Origin: Bacteroidales bacterium
GTDB taxonomy: Bacteria; Bacteroidota; Bacteroidia; Bacteroidales; F082
Reading direction: 5' to 3'
NCBI GenBank assembly: GCA_024400455.1
Contig: JAKSMU010000001.1
Location: forward strand, 62,001-126,000
Length of the DNA stretch: 64,000 bases
A program made the translations under genes and the position numbers. Below are positions 1-7,566 of this stretch, piece by piece (positions within the stretch are counted from its first letter, which is position 1; each line of letters begins with the position of its first letter). Below the pieces are notes generated by a model. That model did not search any database. It was not told the origin of the DNA and saw nothing but the letters and a program-made list of their open reading frames with translations.

Positions 1-2241
1 ATTGCTGTCGGGCTGACGGGGACTTCGTTTGAGGATGAGAATGTTGAATTTGGCATCCGCTATCAGTATTATGTGAGAGCGGTTGCCAGCGGAGGGCAGA
101 AGTCGAACCCATCGAATGTTACGGTTTCATTCGTTTCGAGTCACGATCCTGTGCCAACATCACTTGCCGTGAGCAGCTTGAACAATACGGTCGCGTTGTC
201 ATGGACTGCTCCTGCTTCAAAAAGCCTTGAAATCTACTATGGCTTGAATTATGGCGGAGGTTATTATGGCTATGCAGGTCAAAATGAAACATATTGGGGA
301 CAAAAGTATCTTGCCTCCAGCTTGACTAATTACTCCGGCATGGAGATAAATCGAGTTTCGTTTTATGCAGCCTTTACGGGAAACTACACCCTATACCTCT
401 ATAAAACAAATACTTCTTCGTCGAATAACAAGTTGTTGGAACAGCAATATACGGCTCAAAACATAGGTTGGCAAAACATCATCCTTCAGACACCTGTAGT
501 CCTTGACAGCAATAAGGATTTGTGGGTGGTTTTCAAAGCAGGAACTGAAATTCCTTATCCTGCAGCATACGGTGAATACAATGGCAGCGATGGCGCTAAT
601 GCTAATTTCATCCACTATAGCCTTAGTTCTATTGCCAGCAGTTACGTTGGTGAAGGTGTTTCTTGGATTATCAAGTTGCAATTTTCTGACGGAGAGTTCC
701 TGTATAATGTGTACCGAGATGACCAAATGATTGAGGAAAATTTATATGGCACCCAATTTCTGGATGAAGGTTTGGAAGACGGAACATACAACTATTATGT
801 GAAATCATCCTCAAATGGCAATCTGTCATCTGCGTCAGAAACGGTTTCGGCTACGGTGCTAACCCATCATGTCGTTTCTTCTGATGCCGTCATCAATGAA
901 AACTTGAACGTGCATCAATTCAATCAGTATGTTGTTGCGGCGAATACGACACTGACTGTAAACGGAGACCTTGCATGTTCGGATCCTCAATATCTCATCC
1001 TCGAAGACAATGCCCAACTCATCCACAGCACTTCTGGCGTTTATGCTACGGTGCGGAAAAGCATTACGGGTTATGGTTCTGGAAATGGCAACTGGTATCT
1101 CATAGCATCACCATTTACCGAAAGCGTGGCCGCTACTCCTTTGACAATAGGTGAATACGATTTGTATTCCTATGATGAGCCGACCCATTATTGGTGGAAC
1201 AGCAAGACACCAACATCGGGCGAAGGAGAAGATTGCGAAGACCATCATTTTGATGAACTGACAAACGGAATCGGTTATCTCTATGCAAACGAAGCTGACA
1301 AACAGGTAGCTTTGTCAGGCGAATTGCAGCCGAGCAACAACCATGTTGATGTTTCGCTGAGTTATACAACTTCACAAGATAAACTTAGAGGTTTCAATTT
1401 GGTCGGCAATCCGTTCCCATGCAAGGCAACGCTTATGGGTGATAATATTGCCTCTGATTTCTATGTGATGAGTGATGGCCGTGACGAACTTGTGATGTCT
1501 CAGGGTATAGTTGTTAATCCTTATGAAGGCATTTTTGTGGAAGCCACTTCTTCTGAAGGAAGCGTTGCAAAGTTTTATAGATGGAATCCTAATTACAGAG
1601 GTGGCGAATCTTCAGCATCTTTCGACATCACCGTCAACGAAGGCCGCAGCGAAATCGACCGTGCCCGTGTACGTTTCGGCGATGGCCAAGGCCTTGACAA
1701 ATTTAGCATGAATGATAATTCGGCAAGGATTTACATTCCGATTGATAAACAGGACTATGCTTCTGTTTATGTGTCAGGTTGGAACGTGCTGCCGCTGAAT
1801 TTCAAGCCTGCCCATAATGGAACATATACCTTGAATTTCGATTTGGCAAACGCAGATTTGGCTTGCCTGCATCTGATTGACAACTTGACGGGTGCCGATG
1901 TGGATTTGATGGCCGCCGCTGCTTCGACAAGCTCGGCGTGCTACTCGTTTGATGCAAAAAAGACGGATTACGCATCGCGTTTCAAACTGGTGTTTGCCGA
2001 AAAACAGCAATTAACCGAAACCGATGATTCTGATTTTGTGTATTTTATTGATGGCCAGATGTTTGCTGTTAGTGTGGAGGGGAATAGTATCATTCAAATC
2101 GTTGATGCCACAGGTCGCATCGTTTTGAGTGAAAATGTGAATGGCTTTGTCAAAAAATCACTGTCGCTCAAGCCGGGCGTTTATGTCGCCCGCATGATTT
2201 GCGGTGGTGCAGTGAAAACACAGAAATTTGTAGCGGAATAA
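1..2241 (+). CDS. C-terminal part of a large T9SS-secreted protein with fibronectin-III-like segments (5' partial)
   Basis: The reading frame is open from base 1, so the gene starts outside the window; the GTG at 73 is only an internal codon. The visible product begins inside an Fn3-like beta sandwich. A second Fn3-like segment starts near the motif VALSWTAP and carries an inserted jelly-roll-like stretch. Long beta-rich, Asn/Ser-rich regions follow. The last ~75 residues are a type A T9SS sorting domain, with the patterns IQIVDATGRIV and LKPGVYVARM and a C-terminal KTQKFV. The family is exported by Sec and then across the outer membrane by the type IX system, where the sorting domain is removed. 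No catalytic motif is visible in the part present, so it may be an adhesin, a surface-attached protein, or the non-catalytic tail of an enzyme. Confidence 0.85.
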   Translation: MAVGLTGTSFEDENVEFGIRYQYYVRAVASGGQKSNPSNVTVSFVSSHDPVPTSLAVSSLNNTVALSWTAPASKSLEIYYGLNYGGGYYGYAGQNETYWGQKYLASSLTNYSGMEINRVSFYAAFTGNYTLYLYKTNTSSSNNKLLEQQYTAQNIGWQNIILQTPVVLDSNKDLWVVFKAGTEIPYPAAYGEYNGSDGANANFIHYSLSSIASSYVGEGVSWIIKLQFSDGEFLYNVYRDDQMIEENLYGTQFLDEGLEDGTYNYYVKSSSNGNLSSASETVSATVLTHHVVSSDAVINENLNVHQFNQYVVAANTTLTVNGDLACSDPQYLILEDNAQLIHSTSGVYATVRKSITGYGSGNGNWYLIASPFTESVAATPLTIGEYDLYSYDEPTHYWWNSKTPTSGEGEDCEDHHFDELTNGIGYLYANEADKQVALSGELQPSNNHVDVSLSYTTSQDKLRGFNLVGNPFPCKATLMGDNIASDFYVMSDGRDELVMSQGIVVNPYEGIFVEATSSEGSVAKFYRWNPNYRGGESSASFDITVNEGRSEIDRARVRFGDGQGLDKFSMNDNSARIYIPIDKQDYASVYVSGWNVLPLNFKPAHNGTYTLNFDLANADLACLHLIDNLTGADVDLMAAAASTSSACYSFDAKKTDYASRFKLVFAEKQQLTETDDSDFVYFIDGQMFAVSVEGNSIIQIVDATGRIVLSENVNGFVKKSLSLKPGVYVARMICGGAVKTQKFVAE

Positions 2242-2303
2242 GGCGTTTGTGGTGGACTTTGGCAGATAAAATAAATTTGTCTACAAAGTTTCTAAATTCA
2301 ATA

Positions 2304-2366
2304 AAAAGTGCGAACTTTGCAGTCCAAGAAACGTTAATGTTTCGGCGGACGCAAAGTTCGCTTTTG
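2304..2366 (+). terminator. Long inverted repeat after the T9SS gene, possible terminator
   Basis: GCGAACTTTGC at 2310-2320 is perfectly repeated in inverse at 2351-2361. Flanking A and T runs extend the stem by a few pairs across one bulged base. Inner arms (GTCC/GGAC, GAAAC/GTTTC) could stack further. The final T run is only four bases, so it may work as a weak terminator or as an RNA processing structure before the carboxyltransferase gene. Confidence 0.5.
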
Positions 2367-2389
2367 TATGAATTATTAAAACATTAGAT

Positions 2390-4159
2390 ATGAGTAAGAA
2401 AGAAGTAAAATTCAGTCTGGTTTACCGCGACATGTGGCAGTCATCGGGAAAGTATGTGCCACGAAAGGATCAGTTGGAAAAAGTAGCCCCGTTGATTATC
2501 AATATGGGCTGTTTCGACCGTGTTGAGACCAATGGCGGTGCTGCCGAGCAGGTCAATCTGCTTTATGGCGAAAATCCTAATCCGTCGGTGCGTGCTTTCA
2601 CGGCGGCATTGCATAAAGGCGGTATCGAGTGCCACATGCTCGACCGTGCCTTGAATGCCTTGCGCATGAATCCGGTCCCGGCCGATGTGCGCAAACTTAT
2701 GTATAAGGTAAAGAAAGCCCAGGGTGTCGACATCACCCGTATTTTCTGCGGTTTGAATGATGTGCGCAACATTATCCCATCTATCAAATGGGCTAACGAA
2801 GCTGGCATGATTTCGCAGGCAGCCATGAGCATCACTTACTCGCAGGTGCATACGGCTGAGTATTATATCGATATGGCTGAAAAGCTGATTGCAGCCGGTG
2901 CTAAGGAAATCGCTCTGAAAGATATGGCTGGCGTTGGCCGTCCTGTCTCTTTGGGCAAGATTGTCGGTGCCATCAAGACAAAGCATCCTGAAGTGAAGGT
3001 GCAGTATCACGGTCACACGGGTCCAGGCCTTTCGATGGCTTCTGTCCTTGAAGTGTGCAAGGCTGGCTGCGATTATATCGATGTGGCTATGGAACCGCTG
3101 TCGTGGGGCACGGTCCATCCGGATGTCATTTCCGTTCAGGCCATGCTGAAAGATGCTGGCTTTCTTGTCAAGGACATCAACATGAAGGCTTATATGGAAA
3201 CCCGTTCCATGACCCAGAGTTTCATCGATGATTTCCTCGGCTACTGGATTGACCCGCGCAACCGTTACCTCAACTCGCTGCTTGTGGGTTGCGGTCTGCC
3301 AGGCGGCATGATGGGTTCGCTGATGGCCGACCTGAAAGGCGTTCACGCTGCCATCAACATGAACAATAAGAAAAACGGCAAGCCAGAATTGAGCGAAGAT
3401 GAACTTCTCGTGGAACTCTTCAACGAAGTGCAGAACATTTGGCCTAAACTGGGCAACCCGCCTTTGGTGACCCCTTTCAGCCAATACACAAAGAATATTG
3501 CCTTGATGAACCTCTATGCCTTGAGCATGGGTCAGCCTCGCTACGAGACTTCCATCGACCCTGCCGCATGGAACATGATTTTAGGCAAGGCCGGTAATTT
3601 GCCAGGCAAACTTGACAAAGAAATCATTGATTTGGCCAAGAAGAAAGGTTTTGAGTTCTTCACGGGCAATCCGCAAGACAACTATCCTGACGAACTCCCA
3701 CGTTTCATTAAGGAAATGAAGGAAAACGGCTGGGACCGTGGTCAGGACGACGAAGAACTGTTCGAATTTGCCATGCACGAAAAGCAATACCGCGAATACA
3801 AGTCGGGCGAAGCCAAGCGCCGTTTCAATCAGGAACTGGAAGCCAAGATGAAGGAAAAGATGGAAAAGGCTGGCGGCGATGTGAAGATTCCGGATTTGCG
3901 CGCCTTGCGTCATCCGAATGCCGAGCCGGTCATTGCTCCGGTCAGCGGTACTATGCTTTGGGACGTCGACTTTGAATACAAGGCTTGTGCACCAGCTCCG
4001 GGCAAGGTCTACAAGGAAGGCGATTTCCTCTGTGCCATCGACAGCGAACATGGTCTGGAACCAGTTTATGCTTTGTGGCCTGGCAAGATAGTGGAAGCCA
4101 CCGCCGAGCAAGGCAAACGCGTGCAGAAAGGCGATACCATTGCTTTCATTGAGAAATGA
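2390..4159 (+). CDS. Pyruvate carboxylase subunit B / oxaloacetate decarboxylase alpha-like carboxyltransferase with a lysine-less biotinyl domain
   Basis: 589 residues. The N-terminal ~300 residues are an HMGL-like carboxyltransferase TIM barrel: VYRDMWQSS matches the LRDAHQS motif, ALKDMAG holds the metal/carbamylated-lysine motif, and YHGHTG gives the metal-binding HxH. The conserved PYC/OADA region follows (residues ~300-460). A Lys/Glu-rich linker leads to a C-terminal biotinyl/lipoyl-type hammerhead (from ~residue 515, APVSGT to IAFIEK). In biotin carriers the turn reads (E)AMKM; here the aligned turn is DSEHG, with His554 at the lysine position. The barrel looks active, but the carrier domain should not be biotinylated. 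The true substrate is therefore uncertain, and a separate carrier protein may serve it. A structured intergenic region lies upstream. Confidence 0.8.
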   Translation: MSKKEVKFSLVYRDMWQSSGKYVPRKDQLEKVAPLIINMGCFDRVETNGGAAEQVNLLYGENPNPSVRAFTAALHKGGIECHMLDRALNALRMNPVPADVRKLMYKVKKAQGVDITRIFCGLNDVRNIIPSIKWANEAGMISQAAMSITYSQVHTAEYYIDMAEKLIAAGAKEIALKDMAGVGRPVSLGKIVGAIKTKHPEVKVQYHGHTGPGLSMASVLEVCKAGCDYIDVAMEPLSWGTVHPDVISVQAMLKDAGFLVKDINMKAYMETRSMTQSFIDDFLGYWIDPRNRYLNSLLVGCGLPGGMMGSLMADLKGVHAAINMNNKKNGKPELSEDELLVELFNEVQNIWPKLGNPPLVTPFSQYTKNIALMNLYALSMGQPRYETSIDPAAWNMILGKAGNLPGKLDKEIIDLAKKKGFEFFTGNPQDNYPDELPRFIKEMKENGWDRGQDDEELFEFAMHEKQYREYKSGEAKRRFNQELEAKMKEKMEKAGGDVKIPDLRALRHPNAEPVIAPVSGTMLWDVDFEYKACAPAPGKVYKEGDFLCAIDSEHGLEPVYALWPGKIVEATAEQGKRVQKGDTIAFIEK

Positions 4160-4253
4160 TGCTTGGGTTTGGCACGGATATTGTAATGTTTCTTCGGTTT
4201 CAAAAATTAGAAAACTCAAATAAACACAATTATTAATTTAAACAAAACGCAAA

Positions 4254-4760
4254 ATGAAAAAGTTATTTTTAACTCTCGTCATTGCCTTCGCAGGCATCCT
4301 TTCAGCAAACGCACAGGTTTGGATCGGTGGATCAGCTAGCGCCGTTGCTAACGAACATCACAAAGGTTTCACTGTTGCTCCAGAAATCGGTTACAGCATT
4401 CCTAGCACCAAGTGGACGGTAGCAGTTGCTGCTAATTACGCTTACGACAATTACGATGCCTTCCTTGGCAATGTTGATGTTAACAATTTCATCCTCTCTC
4501 CATACGTTCGTTACAGCGTATGCAACATCGAAAAATTCGCTATGTTCTTGGATTTGACTGGTGATTTCGGTCTGAGTGGCCACGATGGTTACAGAGTTGG
4601 CTTGCAGCCTGGTATCGCTTGGATGCCTACTAAGCATTGGACTGCTGCTTTCCGTTTCGCTTTCATCGGCTACAATAAGTGCGGTTTCTATGGTGAAGAA
4701 GGTTTCAACATGAACTTCGCTACAAGCGCTCCTGCATTCGGATTGTATTACAACTTCTAA
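4254..4760 (+). CDS. Small outer-membrane beta-barrel protein, paralogue 1
   Basis: 168 residues. A Sec signal peptide (MKKLFLTLVIAFAG, cleavage after NAQ or ANA) is followed by alternating aromatic/polar beta strands. It ends in FGLYYNF; a terminal aromatic residue is typical of Bam-inserted barrels. It is closely similar in layout to the proteins at 4914 and 7051: VAPEIGYS, SPYVRY, PGIAWMPTKHWTA, GEEGFNMNF. The family resembles OmpW/opacity-like 8-strand barrels that are common in Bacteroidales, with no known substrate. A strong terminator follows at once, so it is probably transcribed alone. Confidence 0.8.
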   Translation: MKKLFLTLVIAFAGILSANAQVWIGGSASAVANEHHKGFTVAPEIGYSIPSTKWTVAVAANYAYDNYDAFLGNVDVNNFILSPYVRYSVCNIEKFAMFLDLTGDFGLSGHDGYRVGLQPGIAWMPTKHWTAAFRFAFIGYNKCGFYGEEGFNMNFATSAPAFGLYYNF

Positions 4761-4784
4761 TCTGAGAAAGTGATAGAAAATAAT

Positions 4785-4812
4785 AAGCCTGCCTTCGGGC
4801 GGGCTTTTTTTT
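4785..4812 (+). terminator. Rho-independent terminator
   Basis: A 9-bp stem (AAGCCTGCC with GGCGGGCTT, one G-T pair) encloses a TTCG loop and is followed by eight T residues. It directly follows the first beta-barrel gene. Confidence 0.92.
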
Positions 4813-4913
4813 GTGCCTTTTTGCGAACAAGTTTCGGTGCGGTTTGTTATCTCATCAAAAGAGGATGCCGAAAATCTTACAGAGTAGGCAAAATGACTAA
4901 CAACCAAAATAAT

Positions 4914-5426
4914 ATGAAAAGATTACTTTTAGTGATGGCCTTTGCATTCGCGGGAGCGTTTGCGGCCAATGCCCAATGTTGGATGGGCGGAAACATGAGT
5001 TTTTGGCACAATGATGGCGACACAAGATTCAGTGTGGCGCCTGAAATTGGGTACAGTTTTTATGATAATCCGGTGAGTCTGGCTGCGGGCTTTGGATATC
5101 ATTATCACAATTACGAAAACGATTTGGGTAACATCGTGACGACGCACAATTTCGTGGTAAGTCCATACGTGCGTTGTAATTTGGCCTATGTCGAACAGTT
5201 TGCTTTTTTCCTTGACGGTGGTGCCGACATGGCTTTCCTTAACGATGGTATGGCATGGCGTGCAGGTTTGAAACCTGGCATTTCCTTCTCTCCAACAGGC
5301 CGCTGGACAGCCGTTGCCCACATGGGCTTTCTCGGCTTCGACGATGGAGAATATTTTGGCGAAAAAGGTTTCGGTATGGATTTCAGCGCAGCTGTGATGA
5401 ACTTGGGATTATACTATAACTTCTAA
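4914..5426 (+). CDS. Small outer-membrane beta-barrel protein, paralogue 2
   Basis: 170 residues from the ATG at 4914. The open frame extends upstream to 4770, but that part covers the preceding terminator, and the signal peptide (MKRLLLVMAFAFAGAFAANAQ) starts at 4914. The mature part repeats the pattern of paralogue 1 (SVAPEIGYSF, VSPYVRCN, KPGISFSPTGRWTA, GEKGFGMDF) and ends in LGLYYNF. It is predicted to be an outer-membrane barrel; function unknown. It has its own terminator, of nearly the same sequence as that of paralogue 1, which suggests the whole transcription unit was duplicated. Confidence 0.82.
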   Translation: MKRLLLVMAFAFAGAFAANAQCWMGGNMSFWHNDGDTRFSVAPEIGYSFYDNPVSLAAGFGYHYHNYENDLGNIVTTHNFVVSPYVRCNLAYVEQFAFFLDGGADMAFLNDGMAWRAGLKPGISFSPTGRWTAVAHMGFLGFDDGEYFGEKGFGMDFSAAVMNLGLYYNF

Positions 5427-5447
5427 AGATTTGTGTTTTGTTGAGAG

Positions 5448-5480
5448 AAGCCTGCCTTCGTTGAGGGCGGGCTTTTTTTT
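5448..5480 (+). terminator. Rho-independent terminator
   Basis: The stem AAGCCTGCC/GGCGGGCTT has a 9-base loop and is followed by a run of eight or more T. It uses the same stem sequence as the terminator at 4785. Confidence 0.92.
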
Positions 5481-5483
5481 GTT

Positions 5484-5648
5484 AAAGTTCGGTAGGAAAA
5501 ATGTAAGATTAGTATAAAAGTTCGGTAGGAAAAATGTAAGATTAGTATAAAAGCTCGGTAGGAAAAATGTAAGTTTTGTGTAAAAGTTCGGTTGGAAAAA
5601 TGTAAGTTTTGTGTAAAAGTTCGGTTGGAAAAGTGTATCTTTGCAGCG
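5484..5648. repeat. Five tandem copies of a 33-bp unit
   Basis: The phrase AAAGTTCGG(T)AGGAAAA starts at 5484, 5517, 5550, 5583 and 5616, an exact 33-base period. Copies 1-2 carry ATTAGTAT, copies 3-4 TTTTGTGT. The last copy diverges into GTGTATCTTTG, which is a Bacteroidota -7 box. There are no spacers, so it is a tandem repeat and not a CRISPR. It lies in the leader of the DUF4143 ATPase gene. Confidence 0.95.
5636..5643 (+). promoter_or_regulatory. -7 box TATCTTTG of the DUF4143 ATPase gene
   Basis: TATCTTTG matches the Bacteroidota TAnnTTTG consensus and sits inside the last 33-bp repeat. A TTTTG at 5607-5611 could serve as the upstream element, with a spacer somewhat longer than usual. 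It places transcription start near 5650 and therefore favours the ATG at 5674 over the upstream in-frame TTG at 5641. Confidence 0.65.
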
Positions 5649-5673
5649 GAAAATCGGTAAAAAAAGTGTAAAA

Positions 5674-6984
5674 ATGAAAAGAATATCTTATTTGCAATTG
5701 CTTAAATGGAAAGAAAGTGAAGATCGTAAACCATTGATTTTGAATGGCGCAAGGCAGATTGGGAAGACTTGGTTGCTCAAGGAATTTGGACAAAACGAGT
5801 TTGAACATCTCGCATACATCAGTTGTGATAGCGTACCTTTGGCAGAAACGCTTTTCACCGACTATGATGTCGAGCGCATTGTCCGAACGGTTGAAACCAT
5901 TGCGCAGGTCCCTGTCGTGGCGGGCAAGACCTTGATTGTCTTCGATGAAATTCAGGAACTGCCAAGAGGCCTTGGGGCCTTGAAGTATTTTTGCGAAAAT
6001 GCGCCAGAATATCATGTTGCCGTGGCGGGTTCTTTGCTCGGCATAGCCTTGCATCAAGGCACATCGTTCCCTGTTGGAAAAGTCGATATGCTTAACATTT
6101 ATCCGATGACTTTCATAGAATTTCTTTGGGCAGTGGGTGAGGAAGCCTTGGCAAATGTCTTGGAAGCCAAGGATTGGCCTGTCGTTGAGACATTACATCC
6201 GAAATATGTTGAGTTGCTTCGTCAATACTATTATGTAGGTGGTATGCCAGAAGCGGTTTTGGCCTACAGCACGGGAAAGACTTTAAAATCGGTGCGAAAT
6301 ATCCAGCAACGGATTTTGAAGGCTTATCAGGCTGATATTTCGAAACATGCGCCGAAACGCGATGTGCAGCGTGTCAACATGGTACTCAATTCCATTCCTT
6401 TGCAATTGGCCAAGGAAAATAAGAAATTCGTTTATGGCGCAATCAAGAAGGGTGCACGTGCGGCTGAGTTTGAGCTTGCCATTCAGTGGCTTGTCGATAC
6501 AGGAATCGTTCACAAGGTGCATCGCGTCACGAAGCCGGGTAATCCTTTGAAATTCTATGAAGACCCGAATGCTTTCAAACTGTTTTTGCTTGACTGTGGC
6601 TTGTTTGGTGCCATGAGTGGTGCCGATGCGGCTCACGTCCTACTTGGCGATAATTGCTTCACGGAATACAAAGGCGCTTTTACCGAACAGTTTGTCATGC
6701 AGCATCTTGCAACGGTTGATGGCTTGCCAGTTTTCTATTACAGCAGCGATACGCAGCTGGAAATAGATTTCCTGATTCAGTATGATGGTGTGGTGGCGCC
6801 TGTTGAAGTGAAGGCGGAAGAGAACCTCCGCTCCAAGTCGCTAAAAGTCTTTTCTGAACGGTTCGATTTGAAGAAAAAATACCGCATTTCGATGCGCCAC
6901 TTTGAGGAACGCGACGGTTTGACCGATATTCCGCTTTATGCTGTGCCCGTTTATTTCAAGTCGGAAGAAGAAGAAATGGAGTGA
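5674..6984 (+). CDS. AAA-type ATPase with DUF4143 C-terminal domain
   Basis: 436 residues from the ATG at 5674; the frame extends to a TTG at 5641, but that codon overlaps the promoter box. The N-terminal P-loop is GARQIGKT and the Walker B is LIVFDEIQEL, followed by sensor-type AVAGSLLG. The C-terminal half (FTEQFVMQHL, YSSDTQLEIDFLI, PVEVKAEENLRSKSL) is the DUF4143 domain, which has a PD-(D/E)XK-like D...ExK arrangement. The family is widespread in Bacteroidales and archaea, often in many copies per genome, and its role is unknown. The gene sits between two barrel paralogues behind a 33-bp repeat array and looks like an insertion into that cluster. Confidence 0.88.
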   Translation: MKRISYLQLLKWKESEDRKPLILNGARQIGKTWLLKEFGQNEFEHLAYISCDSVPLAETLFTDYDVERIVRTVETIAQVPVVAGKTLIVFDEIQELPRGLGALKYFCENAPEYHVAVAGSLLGIALHQGTSFPVGKVDMLNIYPMTFIEFLWAVGEEALANVLEAKDWPVVETLHPKYVELLRQYYYVGGMPEAVLAYSTGKTLKSVRNIQQRILKAYQADISKHAPKRDVQRVNMVLNSIPLQLAKENKKFVYGAIKKGARAAEFELAIQWLVDTGIVHKVHRVTKPGNPLKFYEDPNAFKLFLLDCGLFGAMSGADAAHVLLGDNCFTEYKGAFTEQFVMQHLATVDGLPVFYYSSDTQLEIDFLIQYDGVVAPVEVKAEENLRSKSLKVFSERFDLKKKYRISMRHFEERDGLTDIPLYAVPVYFKSEEEEME

Positions 6985-7021
6985 TTATTTTGTCTTTTTC
7001 TATTTCGATATTGCTTTTTCA

Positions 7022-7029
7022 TATCTTTG
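7022..7029 (+). promoter_or_regulatory. -7 box TATCTTTG of the third beta-barrel gene
   Basis: Exact TAnnTTTG consensus 21 bases before the ATG at 7051. The upstream in-frame ATG at 7027 overlaps the box and cannot be the start. Confidence 0.65.
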
Positions 7030-7050
7030 TCCCACATAAAATCACAAAAT

Positions 7051-7554
7051 ATGAAGAAAGTATTGTTTTTTGTTGCTTTGGTTATGGCAGCAATTTCGGC
7101 AAATGCACAATGGTTTGCAGGTGGTAATGTCAATGTTGATTTGCGTCGTGGCTATAATGCCTTGACGTTTTCTCCCGATTTTGGTTATGCTTGGGAGGAA
7201 TGCCCTTTATCCGTTGGACTTTCTTTGGCAAGCGATTTCTACCAAGACAAGGAACTGGGCGAACTTTTTGCCTTGAGTTCAATTTGTGCTGCGCCTTTTG
7301 TGCGTTGCACCTATCTGAGCCTTGATCGTTTTGATCTGTTCCTTGAATTGGATACCGATTTTACCCTTTTCGATGGTTTCAGTTGGGATGACATCGGTTT
7401 TTCGCCAGGCGTTTCTTTTATGCTGACGGAACATTGGTCAGCGGAGTTTATGATTGGCTTTATTGGCTATTACAATAGCGATGACAGGAATCGTGGCTTC
7501 GGCGCCAATATGGATTTGTCGACCAGCAGTTTTGGTATTTACTATAATTTCTAA
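7051..7554 (+). CDS. Small outer-membrane beta-barrel protein, paralogue 3
   Basis: 167 residues. Signal peptide MKKVLFFVALVMAAISANAQ, then a barrel with the same landmarks as the two paralogues upstream (FSPDFGYAW, APFVRCTYLSLDRFDLFLELDTDF, SPGVSFMLTEHWSAEF, FGANMDLS) and the C-terminal FGIYYNF. Its loops are more acidic. The start at 7051 is chosen because the signal peptide begins there and the -7 box precedes it. It is only 12 bases ahead of the GH31 gene and so may be co-transcribed with it, unlike the other two barrels, which have private terminators. Confidence 0.82.
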   Translation: MKKVLFFVALVMAAISANAQWFAGGNVNVDLRRGYNALTFSPDFGYAWEECPLSVGLSLASDFYQDKELGELFALSSICAAPFVRCTYLSLDRFDLFLELDTDFTLFDGFSWDDIGFSPGVSFMLTEHWSAEFMIGFIGYYNSDDRNRGFGANMDLSTSSFGIYYNF

Positions 7555-7566
7555 TTGCATTTCATT

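Noticed and set aside
2441..3484. 347-codon minus-strand frame inside the carboxyltransferase gene
   Set aside because: The plus strand encodes conserved HMGL-like motifs throughout; the antisense frame is a shadow.
5484..5648. CRISPR array
   Set aside because: The 33-base copies are directly adjacent with no spacers, and no cas genes are present in the window.
5542..6057. Minus-strand frame ending in repeats of an 11-residue unit (YIFPTELLHKT)
   Set aside because: The protein repeat is simply the 33-bp tandem DNA repeat read in phase, and the rest is antisense to the ATPase gene.
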